Below, one piece after another: positions 44,204 to 53,394 of a stretch of DNA of 64,000 nt. The notes beneath the pieces are model-generated. The model was not told the origin of the DNA and made no database searches. It saw only the letters and a program-made list of their open reading frames with translations. The first letter of the stretch is position 1; each line of letters begins with the position of its first letter. The stretch covers positions 1,426,001 through 1,490,000 of the forward strand of contig NZ_CP007028.1 of the NCBI RefSeq assembly GCF_000512735.1, given 5' to 3'. The position numbers and the translations under genes are program-made. Origin of the DNA: Thermocrinis ruber. Lineage in GTDB: Bacteria > Aquificota > Aquificia > Aquificales > Aquificaceae.

Positions 44204-46736
44204 AGACTTAACACCTATGCTTGCCCAGTATCACGCCCTAAAGAGGGAGTACTCTGACTGCCTGCTTTTCTTCCGCCTTGGGGACTTTTACGAGCTCTTT
44301 TATGAGGATGCCCAAATAGGTTCCAAAGAGCTCGGCTTGGTGCTAACCTCAAGGCCCGCCGGAAAGGGCAAAGAACGCATTCCTATGTGCGGAGTGCCCT
44401 ATCATTCTTCCCAGTCTTACATAGCCAAACTGGTAAGCAAAGGCTACAAAGTTGCCATATGTGAGCAGTTGGAGGATGCCTCCCAAGCTAAGGGAATCGT
44501 AAAGAGGGATGTAATAAGGGTCATAACACCCGGCACATACTTTGAGAGAGACTTAACTGGTTTAGCTTGCATATATCCAAAGGGAAACAAGTACTACCTT
44601 TCTTACCTTTGCCCATCCACTGGAGAGTTTTTGGCGGGTACCTTTAGGGGTGAAGACTATTTGGAGTTTCTGCTGAGGTTCCAACCCAAAGAGATTCTGG
44701 TTCCCAAGGGTTTTGAGGAAGATCTGGGTAAACTCCTTAAGTGCTTTTTCACCTACTACGGGCAGGAGGAGGTCCAAGAGGGTCTAAGACTTTTAAAGGA
44801 GGACTTTGACATATTCCGTGCCATAGCCTTAGGTTTTGAGGAGGAAGATTGTCTAATTCCATGCGGTGTGGCTTATCTTTACCTAAAGAGAACTCAAAAG
44901 TCTTACACACCCTTTTTGAAAAAGCCCAAGCCCTACTCGGGAGAGGGCTACCTTAGAATAGATTACCGCACCCGGAGGGGGCTTGAACTTTTAGAAAGCT
45001 ACGAAGGAAGGGAGGACCTTTCCCTCTTCGGAACAATAAACAGAACATTAACGGGTATGGGAAGACGCCTGCTAAAGTTTCGCATAGCCCATCCCTTCTT
45101 GAGAGAAGAGGACATACTAAGGGTGCAGGAGGGAGTAGATGAACTAACAAAAAACAGGGAGCTTCTCAGGGAAATAAGAACATGCCTTGAAAAAATGCCA
45201 GACTTGGAGAGACTTGCATCACGCATCAGCGGAAACTTAGCCACACCCAGAGACTTTTCCCTGTTAAGGAAAGCCCTGCTCTCCTTGAAGGAGTTGAGGG
45301 AAGCGCTAAAGGATGCCAGATCTTCTATCATGGTGGAACTACTAAACCAAATGGTGGATTTGGAGGAGCTATACTTGGAATTGGAGAGTGTTTTGGTGGA
45401 AGACCCACCCATCCATCTGAAGGAGGGAGGACTTATAAAGGATGGTGTAGACCCTCAACTTGACGAGCTAAGAAGCATAAAAGCCAAAGGGGAGACACTT
45501 TTGAGGGAGTACGAGGAAAAACTCAGAAAGGAAACAGGTATTCAAAGTTTAAAAGTAGGCTACAACAGGGTGATGGGCTATTACATAGAGGTTACAAAAC
45601 CAAACCTACGATACGTGCCCAGCTATTTCAAGAGAAGACAGACCCTTTCTAATGCAGAGAGATTTACCACCGAAGAGTTGCAAAGGTTGGAAGAGAAAAT
45701 CCTATCCGCAGACAGCAGAATTAAGGAGTTGGAGTATGAGCTCTTCTTAGCCCTGAAGGAAAAGGTCCTGCAAAGCATAGACAAAGTCTACAAAAACGCA
45801 CAGATTGTGGCGGAGATAGACTACCTTCAGGGTTTGGCACAGATAGCCATAGAGGGGGGCTGGGTAAAGCCAAAGCTCTCAAAGGAAAAGGTCTTATACA
45901 TAGAGGAAGGTAGGCATCCAGTCATAGAGAGTTTTTGCAAGGATTTTGTGCCCAACAGTACCTATATGGATGAAAAACAACTGGTTCATATAATTACCGG
46001 TCCCAACATGGCGGGAAAGTCCAGCTACATAAGGCAAGTGGGCATTTTAGTTTTGCTTGCCCACATGGGCAGTTTTCTGCCCTGCAAAAGTGCAGAGATA
46101 GGCTTAACATCTTCCATTCACGGAAGGATAGGCTCTGGGGATGTACTCGCCTTGGGCATTTCCACCTTTATGAACGAGATGATGGAGGTATCTGCCATAC
46201 TGAACTCTGCCGACGAGAGAAGTTTGATAATCCTTGATGAAATAGGAAGAGGCACATCCACCTACGACGGCATTGCTCTATCAAAGGCCATTGTGGAATA
46301 CATAGCCAAGAACATAAAGGCTCGCATACTTGTTGCCACCCATTACTTAGAGCTAACACACCTAGAAGAAGAACTACCCATGGTCAAAAACTATCATATG
46401 GCAGTCTCAAAAGGTGATGAAGGCATTAACTTTCTTTACACCCTCAAAAGGGGAAGGGCAGAAGGTAGCTTTGGCATATATGTAGCCAAGAAGGCAGGCT
46501 TGCCCGAAGAGGTGATCCAAAGAAGCCAGGAAATTTTAGCAAGCTTTGACAAGCAGGTTCCTATACTGGAAAAGGTTTATCAAGAATCCGAGAAACTGGA
46601 GTGGGAAAAGGCTTTCAGGGAACTGCAAGAATTCTTGGAAGGCATAGACATAGCCCAGACTACGCCCTTGCAGGCACTTCTTCTTTTGGCAGAGATAAAG
46701 GAAAAGGTTAGAGAAAAGAGCAAAACTATCTGTTAG
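44184..46736 (+). CDS. mutS: DNA mismatch repair protein MutS
   Basis: Recognises mismatches. The N-terminal mismatch-binding motif is [15 protein letters not shown] (Phe wedge and Glu); the C-terminal ATPase has [15 protein letters not shown] (Walker A) and [16 protein letters not shown] (Walker B). This is MutS1-like rather than MutS2, since the Phe-x-Glu motif is present. 850 residues. It begins within rny. Confidence 0.95.
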   Translation: MWNTPSEDLTPMLAQYHALKREYSDCLLFFRLGDFYELFYEDAQIGSKELGLVLTSRPAGKGKERIPMCGVPYHSSQSYIAKLVSKGYKVAICEQLEDASQAKGIVKRDVIRVITPGTYFERDLTGLACIYPKGNKYYLSYLCPSTGEFLAGTFRGEDYLEFLLRFQPKEILVPKGFEEDLGKLLKCFFTYYGQEEVQEGLRLLKEDFDIFRAIALGFEEEDCLIPCGVAYLYLKRTQKSYTPFLKKPKPYSGEGYLRIDYRTRRGLELLESYEGREDLSLFGTINRTLTGMGRRLLKFRIAHPFLREEDILRVQEGVDELTKNRELLREIRTCLEKMPDLERLASRISGNLATPRDFSLLRKALLSLKELREALKDARSSIMVELLNQMVDLEELYLELESVLVEDPPIHLKEGGLIKDGVDPQLDELRSIKAKGETLLREYEEKLRKETGIQSLKVGYNRVMGYYIEVTKPNLRYVPSYFKRRQTLSNAERFTTEELQRLEEKILSADSRIKELEYELFLALKEKVLQSIDKVYKNAQIVAEIDYLQGLAQIAIEGGWVKPKLSKEKVLYIEEGRHPVIESFCKDFVPNSTYMDEKQLVHIITGPNMAGKSSYIRQVGILVLLAHMGSFLPCKSAEIGLTSSIHGRIGSGDVLALGISTFMNEMMEVSAILNSADERSLIILDEIGRGTSTYDGIALSKAIVEYIAKNIKARILVATHYLELTHLEEELPMVKNYHMAVSKGDEGINFLYTLKRGRAEGSFGIYVAKKAGLPEEVIQRSQEILASFDKQVPILEKVYQESEKLEWEKAFRELQEFLEGIDIAQTTPLQALLLLAEIKEKVREKSKTIC

Positions 46737-47334
46737 TTTCCCTTTCTATAATTTCAGCTATAGGGTCTGTCTTTTCCTCCCCTTTAGCCTCTATAACCCT
46801 TTTTGCGAACAAGAACCTCTGTCTGTAATAGGGCTCATGTATGCTACTGATCATTACTCGCCCGCCCCTCGTGGCAGCGTGGACCATCTTGCCTTCTCCT
46901 ATGTATATACCCACATGGGACACGTCCTGCTTGTAGGTCTTAAAAAAGAGCAGATCTCCAGGTTTTAGTTCCGAGAGACTAACCTTATATCCATACTTAG
47001 CCTGTGCCCTTGAGTCTCTTGGAAGCTCTATACCGTTTGCCCTGAAGACCTTTTGAACAAAAGCGGAGCAGTCAAGGGCGTTGGAGCTATTACCTCCAAA
47101 CCTATAGGGAGTGCCGTAAAAGAGCAAGGAAGACAGCCTTATGGCATCAGGGTCTCCCTCAAAGGTTGGTCCATCTCCATACCTTGAGGCTATCTCCCTT
47201 AGGCTTACTGGTTTGGATTTAATATGAGTCTTTTTGTGGCTTATGCTGTGTTTTTTCTGAGCTTTGGATTGAGTGGCAAATACCAATCCGCTAGCTGTAA
47301 ATAAACACAGGATCGCAATGATCAGCCTTCCCAT
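46726..47334 (-). CDS. Secreted NlpC/P60 peptidoglycan hydrolase
   Basis: Predicted periplasmic D,L-endopeptidase of 202 residues. Signal peptide [20 protein letters not shown], a basic linker, then the NlpC/P60 domain with catalytic Cys (ALDCSAFVQ), His (VSHVGIYIG) and a second His (MVHAATRGG). Unlike the 361-residue homologue at 23 kb it has no SH3 domain. Its 3' end overlaps convergent mutS by 11 bp. Confidence 0.9.
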   Translation of the reverse strand: MGRLIIAILCLFTASGLVFATQSKAQKKHSISHKKTHIKSKPVSLREIASRYGDGPTFEGDPDAIRLSSLLFYGTPYRFGGNSSNALDCSAFVQKVFRANGIELPRDSRAQAKYGYKVSLSELKPGDLLFFKTYKQDVSHVGIYIGEGKMVHAATRGGRVMISSIHEPYYRQRFLFAKRVIEAKGEEKTDPIAEIIERETNR

Positions 47335-47338
47335 CCTT

Positions 47339-47917
47339 TCACCCCCCTTGGGAGAGTTTCATAAAAGTATAAACCCTCTGTATGAGGGTCAAAAAGGAAC
47401 CTACTGCTAAAATGATCAAAGCCAAAAATATCTGCTGTAAAAGAACGCCCGCTAAAAGAACAATCCACCTTTCTGTTCTTTCAAAAAAACCAACCTTTAA
47501 CTCAAAGCCCAATCCCTCCGCCCTTGCCCTTGCATAGCTAACACCAAAAGAAAAGATCAACGCCAAAAGTGAGAGAAAAGGCAAAACTTTATCTTGGGAG
47601 GATAGAGCTATGGCTATGAAGGGCAAGGCATCGGAAAATCTGTCGGTTAGAGAGTCCAGAAATGCACCAAATGGGCTATTCTGTTTGGTTTTTCTGGCTA
47701 TGGCACCATCCAAAGCATCACAGAGGGCTCCCAAGAGCAAGAATACAAAGCTAAGAAGATGAGCCTTAAGGTAAAGGAAGTAGGAGCCCACCGCTACGAG
47801 AAATAAGCCAAAGACTGTTAAAAAATTGGGATGCACCTTAGCCTTGCTGATGGCATCAATCAAAGGCATAAAGCTCTTTTCAAAGTAAGGTTTTAGCTCC
47901 CTCGTCAAATAACTCAT
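47339..47917 (-). CDS. CDP-alcohol phosphatidyltransferase (PgsA-like)
   Basis: A membrane enzyme of phospholipid synthesis that swaps CMP for an alcohol. The class signature is complete: D-x2-D-G-x2-A-R...G-x3-D-x3-D in CDALDGAIARKTKQNSPFGAFLDSLTD. Five or so membrane helices; 192 residues. The start ATG at 47917 lies 14 nt after tRNA-Ser on the same strand, and the longer frame upstream is tRNA sequence. Whether the product is glycerol- or inositol-phosphate is not determined. Confidence 0.88.
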   Translation of the reverse strand: MSYLTRELKPYFEKSFMPLIDAISKAKVHPNFLTVFGLFLVAVGSYFLYLKAHLLSFVFLLLGALCDALDGAIARKTKQNSPFGAFLDSLTDRFSDALPFIAIALSSQDKVLPFLSLLALIFSFGVSYARARAEGLGFELKVGFFERTERWIVLLAGVLLQQIFLALIILAVGSFLTLIQRVYTFMKLSQGG

Positions 47918-47931
47918 GGTTAAACCTTTTA

Positions 47932-48019
47932 CGGCGAGGGAGGGATTCGAACCCCCGGTGGGCTTTGAACCCACAGCGATTTTCGAAACCGCCCCGTTCG
48001 GCCACTCCGGCACCTCGCC
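47932..48019 (-). tRNA. tRNA-Ser (anticodon CGA)
   Basis: A class II tRNA with a long variable arm (CTGTGGGTTCAAAGCCCAC). Acceptor GGCGAGG pairs with CCTCGCC; the anticodon loop contains CGA; discriminator G. CCA is not encoded. It lies 14 nt before the PgsA-like gene. Confidence 0.95.
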
Positions 48020-48175
48020 TACAGGAGAGTATTATAATATTAGCAAACCTTGGGTAAGAAATCCAAAAAGCTGGAAATCTATTAAAGAAGGGAAGGTATC
48101 GATAGGTGCAATTTACCGTCCGAATTAGTTGCGAATTACTTTTATTTGATTTATATTTATATTATTAAACTTGCT
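48020..48175. promoter_or_regulatory. Gap between tRNA-Ser and fur: -10 elements, AT-rich operator-like DNA
   Basis: Minus-strand TATAAT at 48031-48036 can serve tRNA-Ser (TTCTTA 18 bp upstream). The plus side before fur is AT-rich (TTATATTTATATTATTAA near 48150-48168), a plausible place for self-regulation, but no clear Fur or PerR palindrome is seen. The middle part holds nothing recognised. Confidence 0.4.
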
Positions 48176-48607
48176 ATGACGGCGCACCAAAAGGAACGGC
48201 TTGAAGAGTTTGTGAAGGTTTGCAAGGAGAAGGGGTTAAAGATCACCCCTCAAAGGTTGGCGGTTTATGAGATACTTCTGCGCAGAAAGGACCACCCCAC
48301 CGTTGAAGAAATTTACGAAGAGGTTAAGGAAATATATCCCTTTGTCTCTCTGGCTACCGTGTACAGAACGGTGGAGACTTTGGAGGAGCTGGGTTTTATA
48401 AAAAGGGTTGCCTACTGGGGAAGTTCAGTAAGGTATGACGCCAACATTCAAGAACACGACCACCTGGTCTGCGTAATGTGTGGAGCCATACTGGACCTAA
48501 AAGCAGATGCTGGATGCCGGGTGCCCGAGGAGGTAAACGGCTTTAAGGTATTATCCCGCTCCCTTTATATTTATGGGGTGTGTCCCTCATGTCAGAAGAA
48601 AGACTAA
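48176..48607 (+). CDS. fur: Fur-family metal/peroxide regulator
   Basis: A DNA-binding metal-responsive repressor of 143 residues. N-terminal winged helix (KGLKITPQRLAVYEILL, LATVYRTVETLEELGFI), then the metal site EHDHLVCVMCG and a second CxxC (CPSC) that completes a structural Zn site. The Fur, PerR or Zur type is not decided by sequence alone. The ATG at 48176 gives MTAHQKERLEEF; overlaps the next gene by 19 nt. Confidence 0.9.
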   Translation: MTAHQKERLEEFVKVCKEKGLKITPQRLAVYEILLRRKDHPTVEEIYEEVKEIYPFVSLATVYRTVETLEELGFIKRVAYWGSSVRYDANIQEHDHLVCVMCGAILDLKADAGCRVPEEVNGFKVLSRSLYIYGVCPSCQKKD

Positions 48608-48897
48608 AGCACTACAGTCCTGAGGAGATCCTTCAAAAAATACAGGACGAAATTCCCCAATGGAAATACGAGGATGGATACATCTGCAGAGAGATCAACA
48701 CCAAGAACTGGAAGGAAACTGTCATGCTTTTTAACGCCATAGCCTACCTGGCTGAAAGCCTATGGCATCATCCGGATGTAGAGCTGGGTTTTAAAAGGCT
48801 AAAGATAAAGCTAATGACCCACGACGCAAAAGCAATTACAGACAAGGATTTTAACCTTGCCAAGTTGATTGAAAGGCTCATCAGTTTATCTTTTTAG
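48589..48897 (+). CDS. Pterin-4a-carbinolamine dehydratase
   Basis: Dehydrates pterin carbinolamine, a recycling step after aromatic hydroxylation or molybdopterin-related chemistry. Active-site LAESLWHHPDVELGF and THDAKAITDKDFNLAKLI match the family. 102 residues from the ATG at 48589, inside the fur stop region. No phenylalanine hydroxylase gene is nearby, so the role may be moonlighting. Overlaps the convergent methyltransferase by 17 nt. Confidence 0.9.
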   Translation: MSEERLKHYSPEEILQKIQDEIPQWKYEDGYICREINTKNWKETVMLFNAIAYLAESLWHHPDVELGFKRLKIKLMTHDAKAITDKDFNLAKLIERLISLSF

Positions 48898-49525
48898 CAC
48901 CTACGCAGAAGAACCCTCCCTCTCTCCAAAAGCCCTCCCTTATTTCTTGATTTTTCACAGGCTCTTGGTCTTGTGGTTCTTCAAAGAGGGTAGTGCATAC
49001 CCTTTCAACCCTGAAGCTTGCCCGGGCTAAAATGGATGAAAGCTCTCCGAAGGAATAAAATCTTGCGTGAGAGTAAATAGGATGTCCCCTCTTTGCCTTT
49101 TCTTTGTAAAAGTCCGCCCAAGGGCTGTCCGAAAGAACAAGCCCCAGCACTAAATATCCGTCGTTCTTTAAAACTCTGTGGGCTTCCTTAAAAGCGCGCA
49201 ATGGTTCTTCAAAAAAGCACACAGAGACCACCATAAGAACCAAGTCAAAGCTTGAACTTTTAAAGGGTAAAGTCTCCGCCCTTCCTAGGACTCCACGGAT
49301 ACCCCTTTGTCTTGCCAACTTTAAAAGCTCTATTGAAGGATCCAATCCGTATTGAATCCCTAAGGCTTGAGCAAACCTACCGCTCCCCACCCCCACCTCA
49401 AGGGATAAAGAAAAGGGACTTATAACTCTCTTAAGGCAAGCTACCTCAAGCCCAAAGGCAGAACTTCCAAAAGGTCTTTCGTACCACTGATCGTAGTTTT
49501 TGGCGTATTGGTCAAAAATCTCCAT
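48881..49525 (-). CDS. SAM-dependent methyltransferase (type 11)
   Basis: A class I methyltransferase of 214 residues: SAM motif LSLEVGVGSGRFAQAL, then LDPSIELLKLA, and LVLMVVSVCFFEEP. The substrate is unknown. TATTAT lies 7 nt before its ATG at 49525 and overlaps the divergent tRNA-Asp -10. Confidence 0.8.
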   Translation of the reverse strand: MEIFDQYAKNYDQWYERPFGSSAFGLEVACLKRVISPFSLSLEVGVGSGRFAQALGIQYGLDPSIELLKLARQRGIRGVLGRAETLPFKSSSFDLVLMVVSVCFFEEPLRAFKEAHRVLKNDGYLVLGLVLSDSPWADFYKEKAKRGHPIYSHARFYSFGELSSILARASFRVERVCTTLFEEPQDQEPVKNQEIREGFWREGGFFCVGAKKIN

Positions 49526-49538
49526 GTGTGTTATAATA
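49508..49538. promoter_or_regulatory. Divergent promoters of the methyltransferase gene and tRNA-Asp
   Basis: Plus strand: TTGGTC (49508-49513), 18-bp spacer, TATAAT (49532-49537), then tRNA-Asp at 49548. Minus strand: TATTAT (49533-49538), 7 nt from the methyltransferase ATG. The two -10 elements overlap almost fully. Confidence 0.6.
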
Positions 49539-49547
49539 TAACTTTGA

Positions 49548-49622
49548 GGAGCCGTAGTTCAGCCAGGTCAGAACGCCGGCCTGTCAAGCCGGAGGTCGCG
49601 GGTTCAAGTCCCGTCGGCTCCG
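49548..49622 (+). tRNA. tRNA-Asp (anticodon GTC)
   Basis: Acceptor GGAGCCG/CGGCTCC, anticodon stem CCGGC/GCCGG with loop CTGTCAA, T-arm GCGGG/CCCGT. Discriminator G, followed by an encoded CCA (49623-49625), the only one of the five tRNAs here with CCA in the DNA. Confidence 0.97.
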
Positions 49623-49626
49623 CCAC

Positions 49627-49854
49627 TCACTTTCTAAAAAGCCAAAATATAAGGTTAAGGATAAGGGTCAGCAAAAGGCTTATGAGCAGAGAAGTGGCTA
49701 AGGGAAAGTAAAAGGTAAAATTGTCCCTCTTTATGAAGATATCCCCAGGCAGTTTGCCAAAGCCAAAAGGAAGCTTTTCAACCAACAGAAGGACCAAACC
49801 AAAGACTATAAAAAACACACCAAAAAAGATTAGCCACTTTCCAAGGTCCGTCAT
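49627..49854 (-). CDS. DUF2905 family membrane protein
   Basis: 75 residues with two membrane helices and the family core KLPFGFGKLPGDIFIKRDNFTFYFP. The function is unknown. It follows flhB with a four-base overlap at the 3' end of the flagellar export operon. Confidence 0.85.
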   Translation of the reverse strand: MTDLGKWLIFFGVFFIVFGLVLLLVEKLPFGFGKLPGDIFIKRDNFTFYFPLATSLLISLLLTLILNLIFWLFRK

Positions 49855-50897
49855 ACCGCAATCCTCCTCCTGCGAGAGAGAACAAAGGCTATAACCTCTG
49901 CCACCGCCCTGTAGAACTTAGGTGGGATCTCCTCCCCAACCTCCACAACTGGATAGAGGGCTCTGGCTAACTCTTCCCTTCTGACTATTGGAACGCCATG
50001 AACGATGGCAACCTCTACGATCCTCTCCGCTATCTCACCTTTGCCCTTTGCCAAGATGACGGGTGCTTTATCTCCCTTGCTGGGATCATAACGGAGGGCT
50101 ATGGCTATGTGAGTGGGGTTCGTGATAACAACGCTCGCCTTGGGAACCTCCTGAAGCATCCTACCCTTAGCCAACTGCCTCATCCTCCGCCTGATGGCAC
50201 TTTTAACAAGGGGATTACCCTCGTGCTGTTTGTATTCCTCCTTTACCTCTTCCTTACTCATCCTGATCCTTCTTTCGTAATCCCACCGTTTGTATGCATA
50301 GTCCAAAAGGGCTATAAACAGGGCAATCACCGAGATAAAGACCACCAACTTAAAGGTAAAGTTTAAAAAACTCCTTATTGCGGTTGAGTTCTCACTGGCA
50401 AAGAGGTTAAAGAGTTCCCAAAGCCCAGATTTAACAAAGAAATAGACAACTATCATAAGGAGGAAGACCTTCAGCAGGTTCTTTGTAAGCTCAAAGAGGG
50501 TAGTCATTGAGAAAATTCTCTTTAGACCCTCAAAGGGGTTTAGCCTTTCAAGCTTGGGCTCAAGGGGTTTTATGGTGAAAATAAAACCAAACTGGGCGAT
50601 GTGGGTAAGAACAACCACCAAAAGGCTTAGCAAAAAGAAGGGCAGTATAAGGGGAAATATACCTTCCTTTATTTGAGTGAAAATCCTATGGAAATCAATG
50701 TATGGGTTTAAAGAAACACTCCAAAATAGCTCCAAAACCTTACTAAAAAGCGTGTATCCTGTGAAAAAGATCGCTATACTCCCTAAGAGGACCGTGCTCG
50801 CGGTGGCTATTTCCACACTTTTGGCTACATTACCTTCCTCCCTGAGCTTTCTTCTCCTGTAAGGCGTCGCCCTTTCTGTTTTGTTTTCCTGCGCCAT
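49851..50897 (-). CDS. flhB: Flagellar export switch protein FlhB
   Basis: Controls substrate switching of the flagellar type III export gate. Four membrane helices and a cytoplasmic domain with the autocleavage motif NPTHIAIALRYD. Opening ENKTERATPYRRRKLREEGNVAKS. 348 residues. Last core gene of the fliL-O-P-Q-R-flhB operon. Confidence 0.96.
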   Translation of the reverse strand: MAQENKTERATPYRRRKLREEGNVAKSVEIATASTVLLGSIAIFFTGYTLFSKVLELFWSVSLNPYIDFHRIFTQIKEGIFPLILPFFLLSLLVVVLTHIAQFGFIFTIKPLEPKLERLNPFEGLKRIFSMTTLFELTKNLLKVFLLMIVVYFFVKSGLWELFNLFASENSTAIRSFLNFTFKLVVFISVIALFIALLDYAYKRWDYERRIRMSKEEVKEEYKQHEGNPLVKSAIRRRMRQLAKGRMLQEVPKASVVITNPTHIAIALRYDPSKGDKAPVILAKGKGEIAERIVEVAIVHGVPIVRREELARALYPVVEVGEEIPPKFYRAVAEVIAFVLSRRRRIAV

Positions 50898-50898
50898 A

Positions 50899-51660
50899 CT
50901 AGCCTCCTACAGCCCTGCTGAATTTGATTATATACTCCTTTAGATGGCTTGAGAGCAGATAGGATATTAGTGGAAAGAGGACCACCAAAAGGGCAAAGCC
51001 CAAAAACACCTGCAGAGGCAAACCAACTATAAAGACGTTTATTTGGGGGATAAACCTATTCACTATGGCTAGGGTTAGGTTTAGAAGGAGCATACTCAGA
51101 ACTATGGGCAGGGAAATTCTAAATGCAAGGTTAAAGCTCTCATAGAAAAGCTTTAGGAACACATCCGGGTTTATAGAATAGAGGTCAAAGGTTCCCAAGG
51201 GCACCTTGCTCAGGCTATTGGCAAGGGAGAGGAAGACGATCTCTGGACCCCCCACCGAGAGGAAAAAGGATGTAAAAAGTAGCATAAAAAACACAGAAAA
51301 AACAGAAGCTTGGGGTTGTTGGGGAAGGAAAAGGGTGGCAATGGATAAACCCATGTTTATGCCTATGATCTCTCCCGCCATCACAACCGCATCAAAGATA
51401 AGCCTAAGAAAAAGACCACTGAAAAAACCAAAGATAAACTCCTTTAAAACTGCAAGAAAAAAGTGCCCTGTGGTGGCAAACTCTATAGGTTTTTGGTTTG
51501 TGTATAAAAAGAGCATAAAGGAAAGAGCGGTAGCAAAGAAGACCTTAAAAGTGCTTGGCAACAGTTCTCTACCAAAGAAGGGCACCATAAACAGAAAGGA
51601 AACAACCCTAACATGAAGCAAAAAGAGGGTTAAAAGGCTGTTTAGATCAAGGGAGATCAT
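50899..51660 (-). CDS. fliR: Flagellar export gate protein FliR
   Basis: Membrane protein of the flagellar export gate, 253 residues with about six helices. The conserved FliR pattern is seen (LLTLFLLHVRVVSFLFMVPFF, GEIIGINMGLSIATLFLPQ). One base separates it from flhB; its start overlaps fliQ. Confidence 0.94.
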   Translation of the reverse strand: MISLDLNSLLTLFLLHVRVVSFLFMVPFFGRELLPSTFKVFFATALSFMLFLYTNQKPIEFATTGHFFLAVLKEFIFGFFSGLFLRLIFDAVVMAGEIIGINMGLSIATLFLPQQPQASVFSVFFMLLFTSFFLSVGGPEIVFLSLANSLSKVPLGTFDLYSINPDVFLKLFYESFNLAFRISLPIVLSMLLLNLTLAIVNRFIPQINVFIVGLPLQVFLGFALLVVLFPLISYLLSSHLKEYIIKFSRAVGG

Positions 51661-51926
51661 CGGAGCCAGACGGGAATATTAACTATGAGCTCCTTTGTAA
51701 AGTCCAGCAGTTTGTTTAGCATCCACGCACCCAAAAGGAGAACAACCACATAGGCCGCTATAAGCTTTGGGATATAGCTCAGGGTCATTTCCTGTATTTG
51801 GGTGGCAGATTGAAGAATGCTAACGATAAGTCCCACAAGGAAGGTAACCAAAAGAACGGGCGCCACCAAAATAAAAGCCAGCTCAAGCATCTTCTGTCCC
51901 ATAGAAAGGATCAGGTCCGGGCTCAT
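51657..51926 (-). CDS. fliQ: Flagellar export gate protein FliQ
   Basis: 89 residues and two membrane helices. The family core LVTFLVGLIVSILQSATQIQEMTLSYIPKLIA is clear. The start ATG at 51926 overlaps fliP by four bases. Confidence 0.95.
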   Translation of the reverse strand: MSPDLILSMGQKMLELAFILVAPVLLVTFLVGLIVSILQSATQIQEMTLSYIPKLIAAYVVVLLLGAWMLNKLLDFTKELIVNIPVWLR

Positions 51927-52672
51927 TGGTAGCTCCTTACAAGGGAAAGTATAACAAGTTCCCAACCGTTAGCCAACACGAAGAGCATGAGTTTAAAGGG
52001 CAAGGATATGATCTGGGGCGGAATCATAAGGATGCCCATGGCTATAAGTATGGACGCAACCACCAAATCTATAATCAAAAAGGGTAGGAATAGTAAAAAA
52101 ACTATCTGGAAAGCTACGCTTATTTCGCTTACCATAAAGGCGGGGATCAGCACACTCAAGGGAATATCCTTCGGCGATTTGATCTTTTCCCTTTCTTCTT
52201 TGCTCATACCAGATATGTCCAAAAAGACCTTTATGGTCTCCTTTCTTGTATGCTTAGCCATGAACTCCTTTAAAATGTCCGAGGTTCTTTCAAAGAACAC
52301 CTGATCGGTTATTTCCCCCCTGAGCAGAGGTTGAAGGGCGTTTTGGTTTATGTTTTCAAAAACAGGCTTCATAATAAAAAAGGTCAAAAAGAGGGCAAGG
52401 GATACGATCACCTGATTGGGCGGAACGGTGGGAACACCCAAAGCCTGCCTTATCAAGGATAACACTATAACGATCCTAACAAAAGATGTTGTCATGATTA
52501 GAATAGATGGGGCGAGGGATAGAACAGTTAGAAGAATCAATAGTCTTATGGAAGTATCCAGCTGTCCTGTGCCAACTTTTAGCTCTATGTTTGGCAGTAT
52601 CTGCTCTTGGGCGTAGCAAACACCAATTAACAAAAGGCTAAGGGCTAAGGTCTTTATAAACAACATCCGCAC
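51923..52672 (-). CDS. fliP: Flagellar export gate protein FliP
   Basis: 249 residues with a cleavable signal peptide (ALSLLLIGVCYA) and four helices. MTTSFVRIVIVLSLIRQALGVP and TVPPNQVIVSLALFLTFF are FliP signatures, as is PALMVSEI-like PAFMVSEISVAFQ. It overlaps fliO by 35 nt. Confidence 0.95.
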   Translation of the reverse strand: MRMLFIKTLALSLLLIGVCYAQEQILPNIELKVGTGQLDTSIRLLILLTVLSLAPSILIMTTSFVRIVIVLSLIRQALGVPTVPPNQVIVSLALFLTFFIMKPVFENINQNALQPLLRGEITDQVFFERTSDILKEFMAKHTRKETIKVFLDISGMSKEEREKIKSPKDIPLSVLIPAFMVSEISVAFQIVFLLFLPFLIIDLVVASILIAMGILMIPPQIISLPFKLMLFVLANGWELVILSLVRSYQ

Positions 52673-52901
52673 CCCTTTCGCTTACAAGGATCAACATATA
52701 TACACCCTTCACCTCAAGCTCCACCAAAAAGGCACCCCTCATAAGGGGAACAATGCTTAAAACCTTCACATTCCCCGACTTTCCTTTAAGGCTCAGCTTT
52801 GTTAAAAGAGGATGCAGGTATGGAACCACTAAGAGTATGAGCACCACCACTATAGCTAAAGATAGTAGAACCTTTAAAAGGCTATAAAAGAAATCCATCA
52901 C
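52638..52901 (-). CDS. fliO: FliO-like flagellar protein
   Basis: 87 residues: one membrane helix (LLSLAIVVVLILLVVPYL) and a short beta domain (VKVLSIVPLMRGAFLVELEV). Sequence is weakly conserved in this family; the assignment rests on the position between fliL and fliP. Confidence 0.75.
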   Translation of the reverse strand: MMDFFYSLLKVLLSLAIVVVLILLVVPYLHPLLTKLSLKGKSGNVKVLSIVPLMRGAFLVELEVKGVYMLILVSERGADVVYKDLSP

Positions 52902-53365
52902 GATGTCTGAACTACGAATTCAGTAAAGTATATGTTTCGGACACCACCCTCTACCAAAATGATATTAAGTCTTCTTATAAGCTCTAACCTTAGGGCTTCC
53001 CTTCCTTCGGGCGTCCTTACAAAATCAGAGGTTTTACTACTTATCACATCTATGATTGCATCCTTGATTATGGGCATCCTTTTATCCACCTCCTGTTTTA
53101 CCTTTTCGTTGGAAAGTTCCAAAGTTATGGCTACCCTTGCATAGGCGTCAGTTCCCTTATCTGCCAAATTGACGGTGAATACTCCCAAATCCACCATAAC
53201 TCCCACATGGGAGGGACTAATCTTTTCCTCACCTTCTTTCTTAGGTTTGTTGAGTAGGAAGAAATATACACCTCCGCCTGCAACTGCCAAAACTAATAAG
53301 AGGATAGGTATTAGAAATAATATCTTTCTTCCTCCCTTTTTCTCTTCTACTTTTTCCTCCGCCAT
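52898..53365 (-). CDS. fliL: Flagellar basal body protein FliL
   Basis: A membrane-anchored periplasmic protein that stabilises the stators and helps torque. One helix (ILFLIPILLLVLAVAGGGVYFF) then the FliL domain with GVFTVNLADKGTDAYARVAITLEL. ATG at 53365 is followed by KKGGRK; a start at 53371 is also possible. Divergent from pmbA. Confidence 0.92.
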   Translation of the reverse strand: MAEEKVEEKKGGRKILFLIPILLLVLAVAGGGVYFFLLNKPKKEGEEKISPSHVGVMVDLGVFTVNLADKGTDAYARVAITLELSNEKVKQEVDKRMPIIKDAIIDVISSKTSDFVRTPEGREALRLELIRRLNIILVEGGVRNIYFTEFVVQTS

Positions 53366-53376
53366 AGCCAAAAACT

Positions 53377-53386
53377 ATTATAAAAT
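53377..53386. promoter_or_regulatory. Overlapping -10 elements between fliL and pmbA
   Basis: Plus TAAAAT (53381-53386) is 8 nt before the pmbA ATG; minus TATAAT (53377-53382) is 5 or 11 nt before the possible fliL ATGs. The gap is 23-29 bp. No -35 matches are convincing. Confidence 0.45.
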
Positions 53387-53394
53387 CTTTCACG

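Noticed and set aside
47918-48013. Open frame extending the PgsA-like protein upstream (MPEWPNGAVSK...)
   Set aside because: This is the complement of tRNA-Ser read as protein; the real start is the ATG at 47917.
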